Positions 47,127-55,577 are shown, counted from the first letter of the stretch. The stretch is 64,000 nucleotides of DNA from Vagococcus martis (GCF_002026305.1 NZ_MVAB01000001.1:434001-498000), one strand, 5' to 3'. Notes: generated from the letters alone by a model not told the origin. Numbers and translations: made by a program.

Positions 47127-47214
47127 GTTTTGGAAGCATTCAACACAACATAGCAAGTTAAAATAAGGCTTAGTCCGTAATCAACTTCTGTGGCGCTGTT
47201 TCGGCGCTTTTTTT
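47127..47214 (+). ncRNA. type II-A tracrRNA, orphan (no cas genes in the window)
   Basis: The sequence follows the tracrRNA plan of S. pyogenes and Listeria almost base by base. The anti-repeat runs from 47127 to about 47164 with the conserved core ATAGCAAGTTAAAAT and its AAG bulge at 47155-47157. The nexus AAGGCTTAGTCCGTAATCAA follows at 47165-47184. The terminal hairpin GCGCTG/CGGCGC (47193-47198 and 47202-47207) is followed by seven T. Stem-loop 1 is missing or reduced: where Listeria has about eight more bases, only CT lies between AACTT and GTGGCGC. No cas9, cas1, cas2, csn2 or repeat array is seen within 64 kb. The next genes are the MFS exporter upstream and transketolase on the opposite strand. 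Confidence 0.93.
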
Positions 47215-47286
47215 ATTTTATCTAGTAATCTAATTATACATCACTATGTATAACTAATATACCTTTATTTAGCAAAACTGTTTTTT

Positions 47287-47327
47287 AAAACAAAAAAAAC
47301 CCCAACAATCATAAAAATTGTTGGGGG
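47287..47327. terminator. terminator hairpin, copy 2 (native transketolase terminator)
   Basis: CCCCAACAAT (47300-47309) pairs with ATTGTTGGGG (47317-47326) with A- and T-runs. It lies 11 bp behind the tkt stop codon and on the minus strand ends in a long T-run. It repeats 47067-47106 except for one extra A. Confidence 0.92.
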
Positions 47328-47337
47328 TTTATTTATA

Positions 47338-49338
47338 TTATAATGAGTTAAATGTTTTTACAACATTTTCTACTGTAAAGCCATATTCTTCAATCACTTT
47401 ATCACCTGGTGCACTTGCGCCAAATTTATCAATACCAATTGATTTACCTGATAAGCCCACATAACGGCCCCATCCAAATGTTGTTCCCATTTCGATTGAC
47501 ACGCGTTTGCTTACAGATGATGGTAACACACTTTCTTTATAAGCTACATCTTGTGCGTCAAATAATGTAGTCGATGGCATTGAAACAACTGACACATCCA
47601 CGCCTTCTTTTTCATATAACGCTGCTTGTGCATCCATCGCTAATTTCACTTCTGATCCAGTCGCGATTAAAATACCATCTGGTGTGTCACGTCTTGATGG
47701 TGACAATACGTATGCACCACGTGCCACGCCTTCATAGGCTTTTTCTTTTGTTCCTTCAAGAACTGGTAAGTTTTGTCTTGATAAAGCTAAAACAGTTGGT
47801 GTTTCTGTTGAAGTTGCAGCCAATTTCCATGCTGCTGATACTTCATTCCCATCAGCTGGACGAATTAAGTTTACATTTGGCATACCACGTAAACTTGATA
47901 ATTGTTCGATTGGCTCATGCGTTGGTCCATCTTCACCAACTGCAATTGAATCATGTGTTAACACAAATGTTACTGGTGCTTTTTGAATCGAAGATAAACG
48001 TAACGCTGGACGTAAGTAATCAACGAATACAAAGAATGTTCCACCATACACACGTGTTCCACCATGTAATGAAATACCATTCATCGCTGCTGCCATACCA
48101 AATTCACGAACACCAAACCAAATATTACGGCCTTCATATTGTCCTGGTTCAAAATCTTTTTCAGCTGCTACCATGGTATTATTTGATGATGATAAATCTG
48201 CAGATCCTCCCCAGAATGATGGAATTTCTTTAGATAATACTTGAATGGCTTCTTTGCTTGTCACACGACTTGCAGCACTTTCACCAAGTTCGTATGTTGG
48301 TAAAACAGATTCCAAATCAACTGTCACGTCACCTTTGAAGGCTTCTTCAAATTGTTTCGCTAGTTCTGGATAAGCTGCTTTGTAATCAGCAAATAGTTTT
48401 TGCCACTCTGCTTCTGCTTTTTCACCTTTTTCTACCATATCAGCGTGGAAACGTGTTGCCACTTCTTCTGGTACAGTAAATGCTGGGTAATCCCAACCGT
48501 AAGATTTTTTAGCAAATGCCACTCCTTCAGCTCCAAGTGGTGCACCATGTACTTTATTTGTTCCTTCATTTTCAGCACCAAAACCAATCACAGTTTTGAC
48601 TTCAATCATGGTTGGTTTCGCTGTTTCTTTTTGTGCGGCTTCAATAGCATTTGCGATTTCTTCTAAATCATTGCCATCTTTTACTAAAATATGTTGCCAT
48701 CCTGATGATTCAACACGGCCCTTTACATCTTCAGTAAATGATTTATCTAATGGTCCATCTAAAGAAATATCATTTGAATCATATAAAACGATTAATTTAC
48801 CAAGTTTCAAATGACCAGCTAAACTGATTGCTTCTTGAGAAATACCTTCCATTAAATCACCATCACCACATAAAGCATACGTGTAATGGTCAACAATGTT
48901 AAATTTATCTTTGTTATATGTTGCAGCGAGGTGCGCTTCTGCCATCGCAAACCCAACACTCATTGCAATCCCTTGACCTAATGGACCAGTTGTTGCTTCA
49001 ACGCCATCTGTATGATGTACCTCTGGATGTCCTGGTGTTAAACTATCCCATTGACGGAATTTTTTTAATTCCTCCATTGGTAAGTTATAACCTGACAAAT
49101 GAAGTAAACTATAAAGCATTGCTGAACCATGTCCTGCAGATAATACAAAGCGGTCGCGGTCTGCCCATTGTCTTGATGTTTTAGGATTTACCTTTAAGAA
49201 TTTTGTCCAAAGAGTGTAAGCCATTGGTGCAGCTCCCATTGGTAATCCTGGATGTCCTGAATTTGCTTGTTGAATCATGTCTAAACTAAGTGTACGAATC
49301 GTATTCACGCCTAGTTGATCAGTTTGATCAAATAACAT
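47338..49338 (-). CDS. tkt: transketolase
   Basis: The product has 666 residues, normal for the family. It uses thiamine diphosphate to move two-carbon units in the pentose phosphate pathway. Motifs: GHPGLPMGAAPMAY near the start, ThDP-binding GDGDLMEGISQEA, and in the second half HDSIAVGEDGPTHEPIEQL. The ATG follows GGAGGGCG. It is transcribed alone and ends at the terminator behind 47338. Confidence 0.98.
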   Translation of the reverse strand: MLFDQTDQLGVNTIRTLSLDMIQQANSGHPGLPMGAAPMAYTLWTKFLKVNPKTSRQWADRDRFVLSAGHGSAMLYSLLHLSGYNLPMEELKKFRQWDSLTPGHPEVHHTDGVEATTGPLGQGIAMSVGFAMAEAHLAATYNKDKFNIVDHYTYALCGDGDLMEGISQEAISLAGHLKLGKLIVLYDSNDISLDGPLDKSFTEDVKGRVESSGWQHILVKDGNDLEEIANAIEAAQKETAKPTMIEVKTVIGFGAENEGTNKVHGAPLGAEGVAFAKKSYGWDYPAFTVPEEVATRFHADMVEKGEKAEAEWQKLFADYKAAYPELAKQFEEAFKGDVTVDLESVLPTYELGESAASRVTSKEAIQVLSKEIPSFWGGSADLSSSNNTMVAAEKDFEPGQYEGRNIWFGVREFGMAAAMNGISLHGGTRVYGGTFFVFVDYLRPALRLSSIQKAPVTFVLTHDSIAVGEDGPTHEPIEQLSSLRGMPNVNLIRPADGNEVSAAWKLAATSTETPTVLALSRQNLPVLEGTKEKAYEGVARGAYVLSPSRRDTPDGILIATGSEVKLAMDAQAALYEKEGVDVSVVSMPSTTLFDAQDVAYKESVLPSSVSKRVSIEMGTTFGWGRYVGLSGKSIGIDKFGASAPGDKVIEEYGFTVENVVKTFNSL

Positions 49339-49434
49339 ATAACGCCCTCCTATTTAGGTTTTATTTACCTTTATTACATTCTACATCGAATATTTTATTT
49401 TTACAAGCGTTTTTATAGAAATAAAAACATAAGG

Positions 49435-49677
49435 TTATCTATCATGTAAACCTTTTTCTTTTTGAATTTGTTTTAATTTTTCAGGCGTAACATCTGTTCC
49501 TTCTTCATCAACAACTTTCATTCCTTCAATATGATTTCTCATACCTTTTCTAAAACTATCTAAATATTCTTCTCGCAATAATTGTTGCTCTTTTTTTTCA
49601 ACGTCTGTTAATCCTTCTGTTGTTTTTGATTTGTTTGCTAATTCGTTTATTCTTGCTAATTTTTTTTCACTTAACAT
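49435..49677 (-). CDS. DUF896 (YnzC-type) protein
   Basis: 80 residues from ATG 49675-49677, chosen because of its GGAGG; the longer frame to 49749 starts inside the regulatory region. The family pattern is [19 protein letters not shown], then [16 protein letters not shown] and the C-terminal VTPEKLK. In Bacillus the homologue YnzC lies in the SOS-controlled yneA operon divergent from lexA, and the same divergent arrangement is kept here with a LexA box in between. Confidence 0.92.
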   Translation of the reverse strand: MLSEKKLARINELANKSKTTEGLTDVEKKEQQLLREEYLDSFRKGMRNHIEGMKVVDEEGTDVTPEKLKQIQKEKGLHDR

Positions 49678-49756
49678 GAGTGTAAACCTCCTTAAAGTTC
49701 TAATTAAATAGTATCTTAAAAGGAATAAAAAAACAATTAATTGTAACAAAAAAGTG

Positions 49757-49796
49757 CGAACATGCGTTTGATTTTAATAAAAATTTATGTTACACT
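49757..49796. promoter_or_regulatory. LexA box and lexA promoter
   Basis: CGAACATGCGTTTG (49757-49770) matches the Gram-positive SOS box CGAACRNRYGTTYC except for the last position. It overlaps a -35 TTGATT (49768-49773); TACACT (49791-49796) follows after 17 bp. It can serve lexA and perhaps also the divergent DUF896 gene. Confidence 0.85.
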
Positions 49797-49822
49797 CGAA
49801 AAAAAGGAAATGAGGTATCATT

Positions 49823-50443
49823 ATGTCAACTAAACGTTCTTCTAGACAATTAGACGTTTTAAAATACATACACGAACAAGTTGAAGAAAAAGGGTATCCT
49901 CCAACTGTTAGAGAAATCGGAACAGCTGTCAACCTTTCATCAACGTCAACCGTTCATGGGCATCTTTCTCGTTTAGAAAAAAAAGGCTTGATTAGTCGTG
50001 ACCCTACTAAACCAAGAGCTATTGAATTAACAAGCGAAGGATTAAAAATGATTGGTATCAACTCACCTTTCATTCCAATGTTAGGTGTAGTAACTGCCGG
50101 CGAACCAATTTTAGCTGTTGAAGAAGCATCAGACTTTTTCCCACTACCACCTGACTTAAAATATGAAGAAAACAGTTTATTCATGCTTACGATTCGTGGT
50201 GATAGTATGATAAACGCTGGCATATTCGATGGTGATCATGTTATTGTCAGAAAACAATCGTCAGCTGTTAATGGTGACATCGTCATTGCCATGACAGATG
50301 AAAACGAAGCAACATGTAAGAGGTTTTTTAAAGAAAAAAATCATATTCGTTTGCAACCAGAAAATGACACAATGGAACCTATCATATTAAGCAATGTCTC
50401 AATTTTAGGCAAAGTTGTCGGCCTTTATAGAAATCATATTTAA
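49823..50443 (+). CDS. lexA: SOS repressor LexA
   Basis: The product has 206 residues. An N-terminal winged helix (residues 1-68, [22 protein letters not shown]) is followed by the S24 peptidase domain with cleavage site A92-G93, Ser128 in GDSMI and Lys166 in EATCKRFF. It represses SOS genes and cleaves itself with RecA help. A box in its own promoter shows autoregulation. Confidence 0.97.
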   Translation: MSTKRSSRQLDVLKYIHEQVEEKGYPPTVREIGTAVNLSSTSTVHGHLSRLEKKGLISRDPTKPRAIELTSEGLKMIGINSPFIPMLGVVTAGEPILAVEEASDFFPLPPDLKYEENSLFMLTIRGDSMINAGIFDGDHVIVRKQSSAVNGDIVIAMTDENEATCKRFFKEKNHIRLQPENDTMEPIILSNVSILGKVVGLYRNHI

Positions 50444-50470
50444 TAAAGCATGATGTTATGCTTTATTTTT
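50442..50470 (+). terminator. lexA terminator
   Basis: AATAAAGCAT (50442-50451) and ATGCTTTATT (50458-50467) form a stem that ends in a T-run; it begins at the lexA stop codon. Confidence 0.85.
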
Positions 50471-50473
50471 TTC

Positions 50474-50529
50474 TTTACAAAGAGAACGGATGTTTGTATA
50501 ATAATTTTATGAATAAGAACGCACGTTCG
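50474..50529 (+). promoter_or_regulatory. promoter with two LexA boxes
   Basis: A near-consensus promoter, TTTACA (50474-50479), 17 bp, TATAAT (50497-50502), has one LexA box between its elements (AGAACGGATGTTTG, 50483-50496) and another just after the start point (AGAACGCACGTTCG, 50516-50529). Such double control predicts tight repression and strong SOS induction of the next gene. Confidence 0.85.
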
Positions 50530-50551
50530 TAAAAATTAAAGGAGTGTTTGT

Positions 50552-50740
50552 ATGTTTGCTATTAGACGATATGCTTTAATCTTAATTGTTTTAATTATTG
50601 GAATTATTTTAGGTACTTTAGGACTAGATGTGGCACTGATTATTTTGACTCCTCTTGTGTTACTTTGGTTAATGCTTTGGGATGAGAAAAGTTATAAACG
50701 TTCGCAACAAAAAAATCACCATCTGTCTTATAAAAAATAG
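50552..50740 (+). CDS. small SOS-controlled membrane protein
   Basis: The product has 62 residues: two closely spaced hydrophobic stretches (YALILIVLIIGIILGTLGL and VALIILTPLVLLWLML) followed by a basic tail (KSYKRSQQKNHH). A GGAG site precedes the ATG. It has no LysM domain and so is not a plain YneA, but position next to lexA and two LexA boxes suggest a comparable role, such as a cell-division brake or membrane toxin. The family is not recognised. Confidence 0.8.
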   Translation: MFAIRRYALILIVLIIGIILGTLGLDVALIILTPLVLLWLMLWDEKSYKRSQQKNHHLSYKK

Positions 50741-50797
50741 TCATTGCTTTTTATAGATGATTCATCTAACCTTAACTTAAAAGAAAGGATGATACGT

Positions 50798-51832
50798 TTG
50801 TCAAAAGAAACAATTGAACTAACTCGTGAATTAACCAATATACCTTCTCCAACTGGAGATACATCAACCATTATTGATTTTATTTATCATGAAATGACTT
50901 CTTATGGTTATGAACCAACTATTAATAATAAAGGCAGCCTAATTATCACTGTTCCAGGTAAAACTTTAGATAAAGAGAGATTTATTACGGCTCACATTGA
51001 TACATTAGGTGCAATGGTTCGTGCGATAAAACCAGATGGACGATTGAAACTTGATTTAATTGGCGGATTTAACTTTAATGCCATTGAGGGTGAATATTGT
51101 ACGATTCACACGCAAGAAAATAAAACTTACACGGGAACCATCTTAATGCATCAAACGAGTGTCCACGTTTATAAAGATTCAGGAACAGCAAAACGCGACC
51201 AACAAAACATGGAAGTAAGAATTGATGAAAAAGTTTCTTCTAAAGAAGATACAGAAAATTTAGGTATTCAAGTAGGTGACTTTATTAGTTTCGATCCACG
51301 AACAGTGATTACACCTTCTGGATACATAAAATCTAGACATTTGGACGATAAAGTTAGTGCTGCTATTCTAATGAATTTTTTAATTAATCTAAAAGAAACT
51401 AATCAAACGCTACCATACACAACTCACTTTTTCTTCTCAAACAATGAAGAAATTGGTTATGGTGGTAACTCTAATATTTCTCCAAATGTTGTTGAATATG
51501 TCGCTGTTGATATGGGAGCTATGGGAGACGATCAACAAACAGACGAATACACTGTATCCATCTGTGTAAAAGATGCTAGTGGGCCTTATCATCTTGGTTT
51601 AAGAAATCATTTTGTTTCTATTTGTAAAGAAAAAAATATTCCTTATCAACTTGATATCTATCCATATTATGGAAGTGATGCCTCTGCAGCTATGAGAGCT
51701 GGAGCAGATGTGAAGCATGGATTAATTGGAGCAGGGATTGAATCTAGTCATGCTTATGAAAGAACACATAAGGAATCAATCCAATCTACTGAACACCTAG
51801 TATCAGAATACTTATTTAGTTCTTTGTCATAA
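50798..51832 (+). CDS. M42-family metallo-aminopeptidase
   Basis: 344 residues from TTG 50798-50800, preferred because AAAGGA stands at the right distance; longer frames begin at 50744 without a site. Metal ligands and active-site residues are visible: TAHIDTLGAMV, KSRHLDDKVSAA, NNEEIGYGGN, DMGAMG, and the late His in IESSHAYERTH. It probably trims peptides in the cytoplasm as a large oligomer (PepA/FrvX-like). Confidence 0.92.
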   Translation: MSKETIELTRELTNIPSPTGDTSTIIDFIYHEMTSYGYEPTINNKGSLIITVPGKTLDKERFITAHIDTLGAMVRAIKPDGRLKLDLIGGFNFNAIEGEYCTIHTQENKTYTGTILMHQTSVHVYKDSGTAKRDQQNMEVRIDEKVSSKEDTENLGIQVGDFISFDPRTVITPSGYIKSRHLDDKVSAAILMNFLINLKETNQTLPYTTHFFFSNNEEIGYGGNSNISPNVVEYVAVDMGAMGDDQQTDEYTVSICVKDASGPYHLGLRNHFVSICKEKNIPYQLDIYPYYGSDASAAMRAGADVKHGLIGAGIESSHAYERTHKESIQSTEHLVSEYLFSSLS

Positions 51833-51837
51833 TAAAA

Positions 51838-51866
51838 AAACAAACTCATAGAGTTTGTTTTTTTAT
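51838..51866 (+). terminator. terminator of the M42 peptidase gene
   Basis: AAACAAACTC (51838-51847) and GAGTTTGTTT (51851-51860) followed by a T-run. Confidence 0.9.
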
Positions 51867-52019
51867 ATAAAACTATTTCACTTGACCTTTTCTTGTTTTC
51901 GTCGTATGGTTAGTTCATAAGCTTATATTATAGTGTGGTTTTTTAGCCATGATGAGCAGGCAATATATGGGTTGCTTAAGTCCTTAGTCTCCATATTTAA
52001 CTTAGTAATTAGTATTTAA
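51867..52019. other. gap upstream of the rplY promoter
   Basis: No gene is seen. A possible -10 (TATTAT, near 51928) is followed by sequence with a small inverted repeat (GCAA/TTGC near 51960-51976); a small RNA is conceivable but not supported further. Confidence 0.3.
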
Positions 52020-52191
52020 TTGTTAAGATTGCCTCAAAAGGTATAATATAGTCTTATCGTTCGTTATTGATATGTTTAACACGCTTATCAATATCACTAG
52101 ATTAATCGACTAGCTCATCACAACGATTACGTCTACATGAACTAAATAACGAACTAATTAAGATGTTATATTCTAAAGGAGGAAATTATTT
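52020..52191 (+). promoter_or_regulatory. rplY promoter and structured leader
   Basis: Promoter: TTGTTA (52020-52025), 16 bp, TATAAT (52042-52047). The leader has an outer stem of 9 bp (52059-52067 with 52146-52154) enclosing two hairpins (ATTGATA/TATCAAT, 52066-52072 with 52086-52092; TAATCG/CGATTA, 52103-52108 with 52124-52129). The ribosome site AGGAGG follows at about 52177-52182. A ribosomal-protein-binding or other regulatory leader is possible. Confidence 0.55.
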
Positions 52192-52815
52192 ATGTCAGTA
52201 GTGTTAAAAGTAGAAGAAAGAGCGACTAGACCAAGATCTATCCGCAGAAAATTAAGAGAAGAAGGTCGTGTACCAGGTGCTGTAAACGGTAATGGTATCC
52301 AAAACTTGTCTATCTCTGTAAATGCTCGTCAATTGGAAAAAGATATCCGAGAAAACGGTATGAACGCGGTATATGTACTAGATTTAGACGGTAAAAAAAT
52401 CAGTACATTATTACATACTTATGAATTAGATACATTTACTAAATCTTGGGTTCATGTTGAATTCTTAGCTGTAGATATGTCTCAAGAAACTGAAGTTGAA
52501 GCAGAATTGTCACTTGTTGGTACTCCTAAAGGGGTTAAAGCTGGTGGTGTTCTTGAACAAAACTTATACACTGTAGTTGTTTCTGCAACTCCTGATAAAT
52601 TACCAGAACGTGTTGAAGTTGATATTACTAACTTAGAAATTGGTGATTCTTTAGTAATTGCTGATATTCCAAAACATGAAGAATTCTCTATCGTAACAGA
52701 TGCTGAAGAACAAATCTGTTCTGTATCTGAAATGTCAGCTGCTGTTGAAGAAGATGCTGAAACAGCTGAAGCTGCTGAACCAGAATTAGTTAACGCTAAA
52801 ACTGAAGAAGACTAA
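52192..52815 (+). CDS. rplY: 50S ribosomal protein L25/general stress protein Ctc
   Basis: The product has 207 residues, the long two-domain form. The N-terminal L25 part (TRPRSIRRKLREEGRVPGAV) binds 5S rRNA; the TL5-like second domain and an acidic Glu/Ala-rich tail follow. In Bacillus the homologue Ctc is induced by stress. It is monocistronic, with a structured leader and its own terminator. Confidence 0.96.
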   Translation: MSVVLKVEERATRPRSIRRKLREEGRVPGAVNGNGIQNLSISVNARQLEKDIRENGMNAVYVLDLDGKKISTLLHTYELDTFTKSWVHVEFLAVDMSQETEVEAELSLVGTPKGVKAGGVLEQNLYTVVVSATPDKLPERVEVDITNLEIGDSLVIADIPKHEEFSIVTDAEEQICSVSEMSAAVEEDAETAEAAEPELVNAKTEED

Positions 52816-52830
52816 TTTTACCATAATGCA

Positions 52831-52857
52831 AACTGGACTTTTATAAGTCCAGTTTTT
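52831..52857 (+). terminator. rplY terminator
   Basis: AACTGGACTT (52831-52840) and AAGTCCAGTT (52845-52854) followed by a T-run. Confidence 0.92.
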
Positions 52858-52967
52858 TTATACCTTAAGAGATTACTAAAATTAACAAATATCCCCTACT
52901 CTTTTGTTCTTTGTATGATAAAATACTTAGTGAATTACTCTTATTTAAAAGAAAGTAGGTTAATTGT

Positions 52968-54140
52968 ATGGTTGGTATAGATAAAATAAATTTTTACACT
53001 CCAAATACGTATATCGATTTAGAAGAATTGGCAAAACATCGAGGCGTTGATCCCGCAAAATTTACAATAGGTATTGGTCAATCTAAAATGTCAGTCCCAC
53101 CTATTAGTCAGGATACTGTCAGTATGGCAGCTAATGCAGCCTACCCTCTACTTACGGATAATGATTTAAATAACATAGATTTAATTGTCGTAGGTACAGA
53201 AACAGGTGTTGATGAGTCTAAGTCTGTTGCCTCATTTATTCATGATTTGTTGGGCATCCATCCTTTTGCTAAATCCGTTGACTTGAAACAAGCATGTTTT
53301 GGTGCAACTGCTGGACTTATGATGGCTGTTGATTTTGTAAGATTACATCCTGATAAAAAAGCCCTAGTTATTGGGTCTGATATTTCAAGATACGGTCTTA
53401 ATAGTTCTGGAGAAGTAACACAAGGTGCTGGAGCAGTTGCCATGATAGTGAGTTCTAATCCAAAAATTATTGAAATCGAAGAAACTTCTGTATCAATGAC
53501 AAAAAGTATTTTTGATTTTTGGCGCCCAAACTATTCTAAAACTGCCATTGTAGATGGAAAATTCTCAAATGAAGCGTATATTTCTTTTTTCAGTGATTTA
53601 TGGGAAGAATACTCTAAACGTACTAATCTGTCACTAGAAGATTTTTCTGCTTTTTGTTTCCATTTACCTTATACAAAAATGGGGAAAAAAGCTTTACTAC
53701 CACTTTTAGAAAAAGAAGAACCAAAAAACAAAGACTTATTACTAGAAAACTACCAATATAGCACAACCTACTCTCGTGATATCGGAAACATTTACACTGG
53801 TTCATTGTATTTAAGTTTTATGTCCTTGATTGAACATGCGTCATCTTCTCTTAACGCAACTGATCGCATTGGTTTCTTTAGTTACGGTAGTGGTGCTGTA
53901 GCAGAAATATTTACCGGCAAATTAGTTGATAATTTTAAAGATTCTTTATTAGCGGCTGAACATGAAAAACTACTAACCAATAGAATAGATTTATCTATCG
54001 AAGACTATACGACGATGTTTAATGAAGAATTAAGCATTGATTCAGATGGTAATCATTTGTTTAATCAAGATAAAACAGACAATGGCGTCTTTTTCTTTAA
54101 AGGTACTGATAATCATCAACGTCTATACGGTAAAAACTAA
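52968..54140 (+). CDS. mvaS: hydroxymethylglutaryl-CoA synthase
   Basis: The product has 390 residues. Catalytic residues are in their usual places: E78 in GTETG, C110 in KQACFGATAG and H232 in CFHLPYTKMGKK. It condenses acetyl-CoA and acetoacetyl-CoA in the mevalonate route to isoprenoids. The HMG-CoA reductase gene follows after 20 bp, so the two form an operon. Confidence 0.97.
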   Translation: MVGIDKINFYTPNTYIDLEELAKHRGVDPAKFTIGIGQSKMSVPPISQDTVSMAANAAYPLLTDNDLNNIDLIVVGTETGVDESKSVASFIHDLLGIHPFAKSVDLKQACFGATAGLMMAVDFVRLHPDKKALVIGSDISRYGLNSSGEVTQGAGAVAMIVSSNPKIIEIEETSVSMTKSIFDFWRPNYSKTAIVDGKFSNEAYISFFSDLWEEYSKRTNLSLEDFSAFCFHLPYTKMGKKALLPLLEKEEPKNKDLLLENYQYSTTYSRDIGNIYTGSLYLSFMSLIEHASSSLNATDRIGFFSYGSGAVAEIFTGKLVDNFKDSLLAAEHEKLLTNRIDLSIEDYTTMFNEELSIDSDGNHLFNQDKTDNGVFFFKGTDNHQRLYGKN

Positions 54141-54160
54141 ATTGCAAGGAGAGTATTTTA

Positions 54161-55438
54161 GTGACGAATTTATTTAATAAGTTTTATAAGAAAACACGAG
54201 ATGAAAGACTCTCTATCTTACTTAGTGAGCATTATCTAGACGACGAAGACTATTGCTTGTTTAAAACTAATTCACCTTTAGATAATGACGTGGCTAATTC
54301 TCTAATTGAAAATCAATTAACTCAATTTCCACTTCCTTTAGGTGTTGCACTGAATTTTCTGATTGATGGTGAAGAAAAAATCATTCCAATGGTTGTTGAA
54401 GAACCTTCTGTTATAGCTGCTTGTAGCAATGCTGCTAAATTAGCTAGACCAAATGGTTTTAAAACATCTATCGAAACTTATTTGAAACGTGGGCAAATTA
54501 TCTTAACAGGCGTAACGAATCCAAATGACGCTGAAAAGCTAATTTTGTCACAGTTTGATAAAATTAAAGAAGTCGCAGATAAAGCTCACCCATCAATCAT
54601 AAAACGTGGTGGTGGGTTAAAAGAGATTACTTGCGACATTTTTGAATCTGAAAACGACAATGATACATTTTTAACTGTCTATTTATTAATAGATGTCCAA
54701 AAAGCTATGGGAGCGAATATTATCAATACCATCCTTGAAGGTGTCACTCCATTTATTGTTGATTTAGTCGGTGGTGAAGCACTGATGTCTATTTTGAGTA
54801 ACTACAACACCGAGTCTCTTGTCACTTCGACTTGCTCGATTCCTTTTAATAAACTTGGGAATCAAACAACTAGTGGAAAAGACATTGCTCAAAGGATTGA
54901 AAAAGCCACACAATATGCCAACCTCGATACATATCGTGCCGTCACTCATAATAAAGGTATCATGAATGGGGTTGATTCTGTTGTTATTGCAACGGGAAAC
55001 GATCCGCGTGCTGTCTCTGCTGCTGCTCATGCATATGCTAGCAAGAATGGCGCATATCAAAGTATGACAGAATGGCACGTGCAAGATGAGTATTTAGTTG
55101 GAAAACTGACTTTACCGATGTCAATTGGTAGCGTGGGAGGAGCTATTTCAGTTCTTCCTATGGCACAAGCAAATTTGAATATGATGTCTATATCAACGTC
55201 TGAAGAACTTGCTAGAATAATTGTTTCAGTAGGTCTTGCTCAAAACCTTGCCGCACTGAAAGCACTGGTTAGTGATGGTATTCAAAAAGGGCATATGACA
55301 TTACATGCAAGCTCTCTAGCTATACAAGTTGGCGCCACAGGGGATGAAATAGAACTAGTCACAGAAAAACTAAGACAGTCTCCCCATATGAATACCCAAA
55401 CAGCCACAGATATTTTAAACCAGTTAAGACAAAAATAA
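54161..55438 (+). CDS. mvaA: hydroxymethylglutaryl-CoA reductase, class II, standalone
   Basis: The product has 425 residues with a GTG start behind AAGGAGAG. Class II motifs: EEPSVIAACSNAAKLA, MGANIINTILEGV, and GNDPRAVSAAAHAYA. It reduces HMG-CoA to mevalonate. In Enterococcus faecalis the reductase is fused to a thiolase (MvaE); here there is no thiolase part, so acetoacetyl-CoA must come from a separate enzyme. Confidence 0.95.
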   Translation: MTNLFNKFYKKTRDERLSILLSEHYLDDEDYCLFKTNSPLDNDVANSLIENQLTQFPLPLGVALNFLIDGEEKIIPMVVEEPSVIAACSNAAKLARPNGFKTSIETYLKRGQIILTGVTNPNDAEKLILSQFDKIKEVADKAHPSIIKRGGGLKEITCDIFESENDNDTFLTVYLLIDVQKAMGANIINTILEGVTPFIVDLVGGEALMSILSNYNTESLVTSTCSIPFNKLGNQTTSGKDIAQRIEKATQYANLDTYRAVTHNKGIMNGVDSVVIATGNDPRAVSAAAHAYASKNGAYQSMTEWHVQDEYLVGKLTLPMSIGSVGGAISVLPMAQANLNMMSISTSEELARIIVSVGLAQNLAALKALVSDGIQKGHMTLHASSLAIQVGATGDEIELVTEKLRQSPHMNTQTATDILNQLRQK

Positions 55439-55575
55439 AAGAGGCTGACCCAAAAGTCTTAAACATAGAAAAATCCCATGAAATCAGCTTATTAAAACAC
55501 TGACTTCATGGGATTTCTATTTTGTTAGTTTAGTTATTTTCATTTAAAAAGTTACTTTTGGGTCAGCCTCTTTTA
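55436..55575. repeat. nested inverted repeat between mvaA and ohyA
   Basis: Outer arms of 22 bp (55436-55457 and 55554-55575, core GAGGCTGACCCAAAAGT) are perfect; an inner pair AATCCCATGAA/TTCATGGGATT sits inside. It begins in the mvaA stop codon and ends 3 bp before the ohyA stop, so it works as a bidirectional terminator. The outer arm recalls a repeat common in enterococcal and streptococcal gaps. Confidence 0.85.
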
Positions 55576-55577
55576 AA

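Noticed and set aside
47574-48666. Long plus-strand open frames opposite transketolase (219 and 88 codons)
   Set aside because: They have Leu/His-rich, low-quality sequence typical of antisense shadows, no ribosome site, and tkt is unmistakable on the other strand.
51900-52000. Small RNA gene upstream of rplY
   Set aside because: Only a possible -10 and a weak inverted repeat are seen; no terminator or known RNA pattern supports it.
54764-55084. 106-codon minus-strand frame inside mvaA
   Set aside because: Shadow of a well-conserved enzyme gene, without ribosome site.
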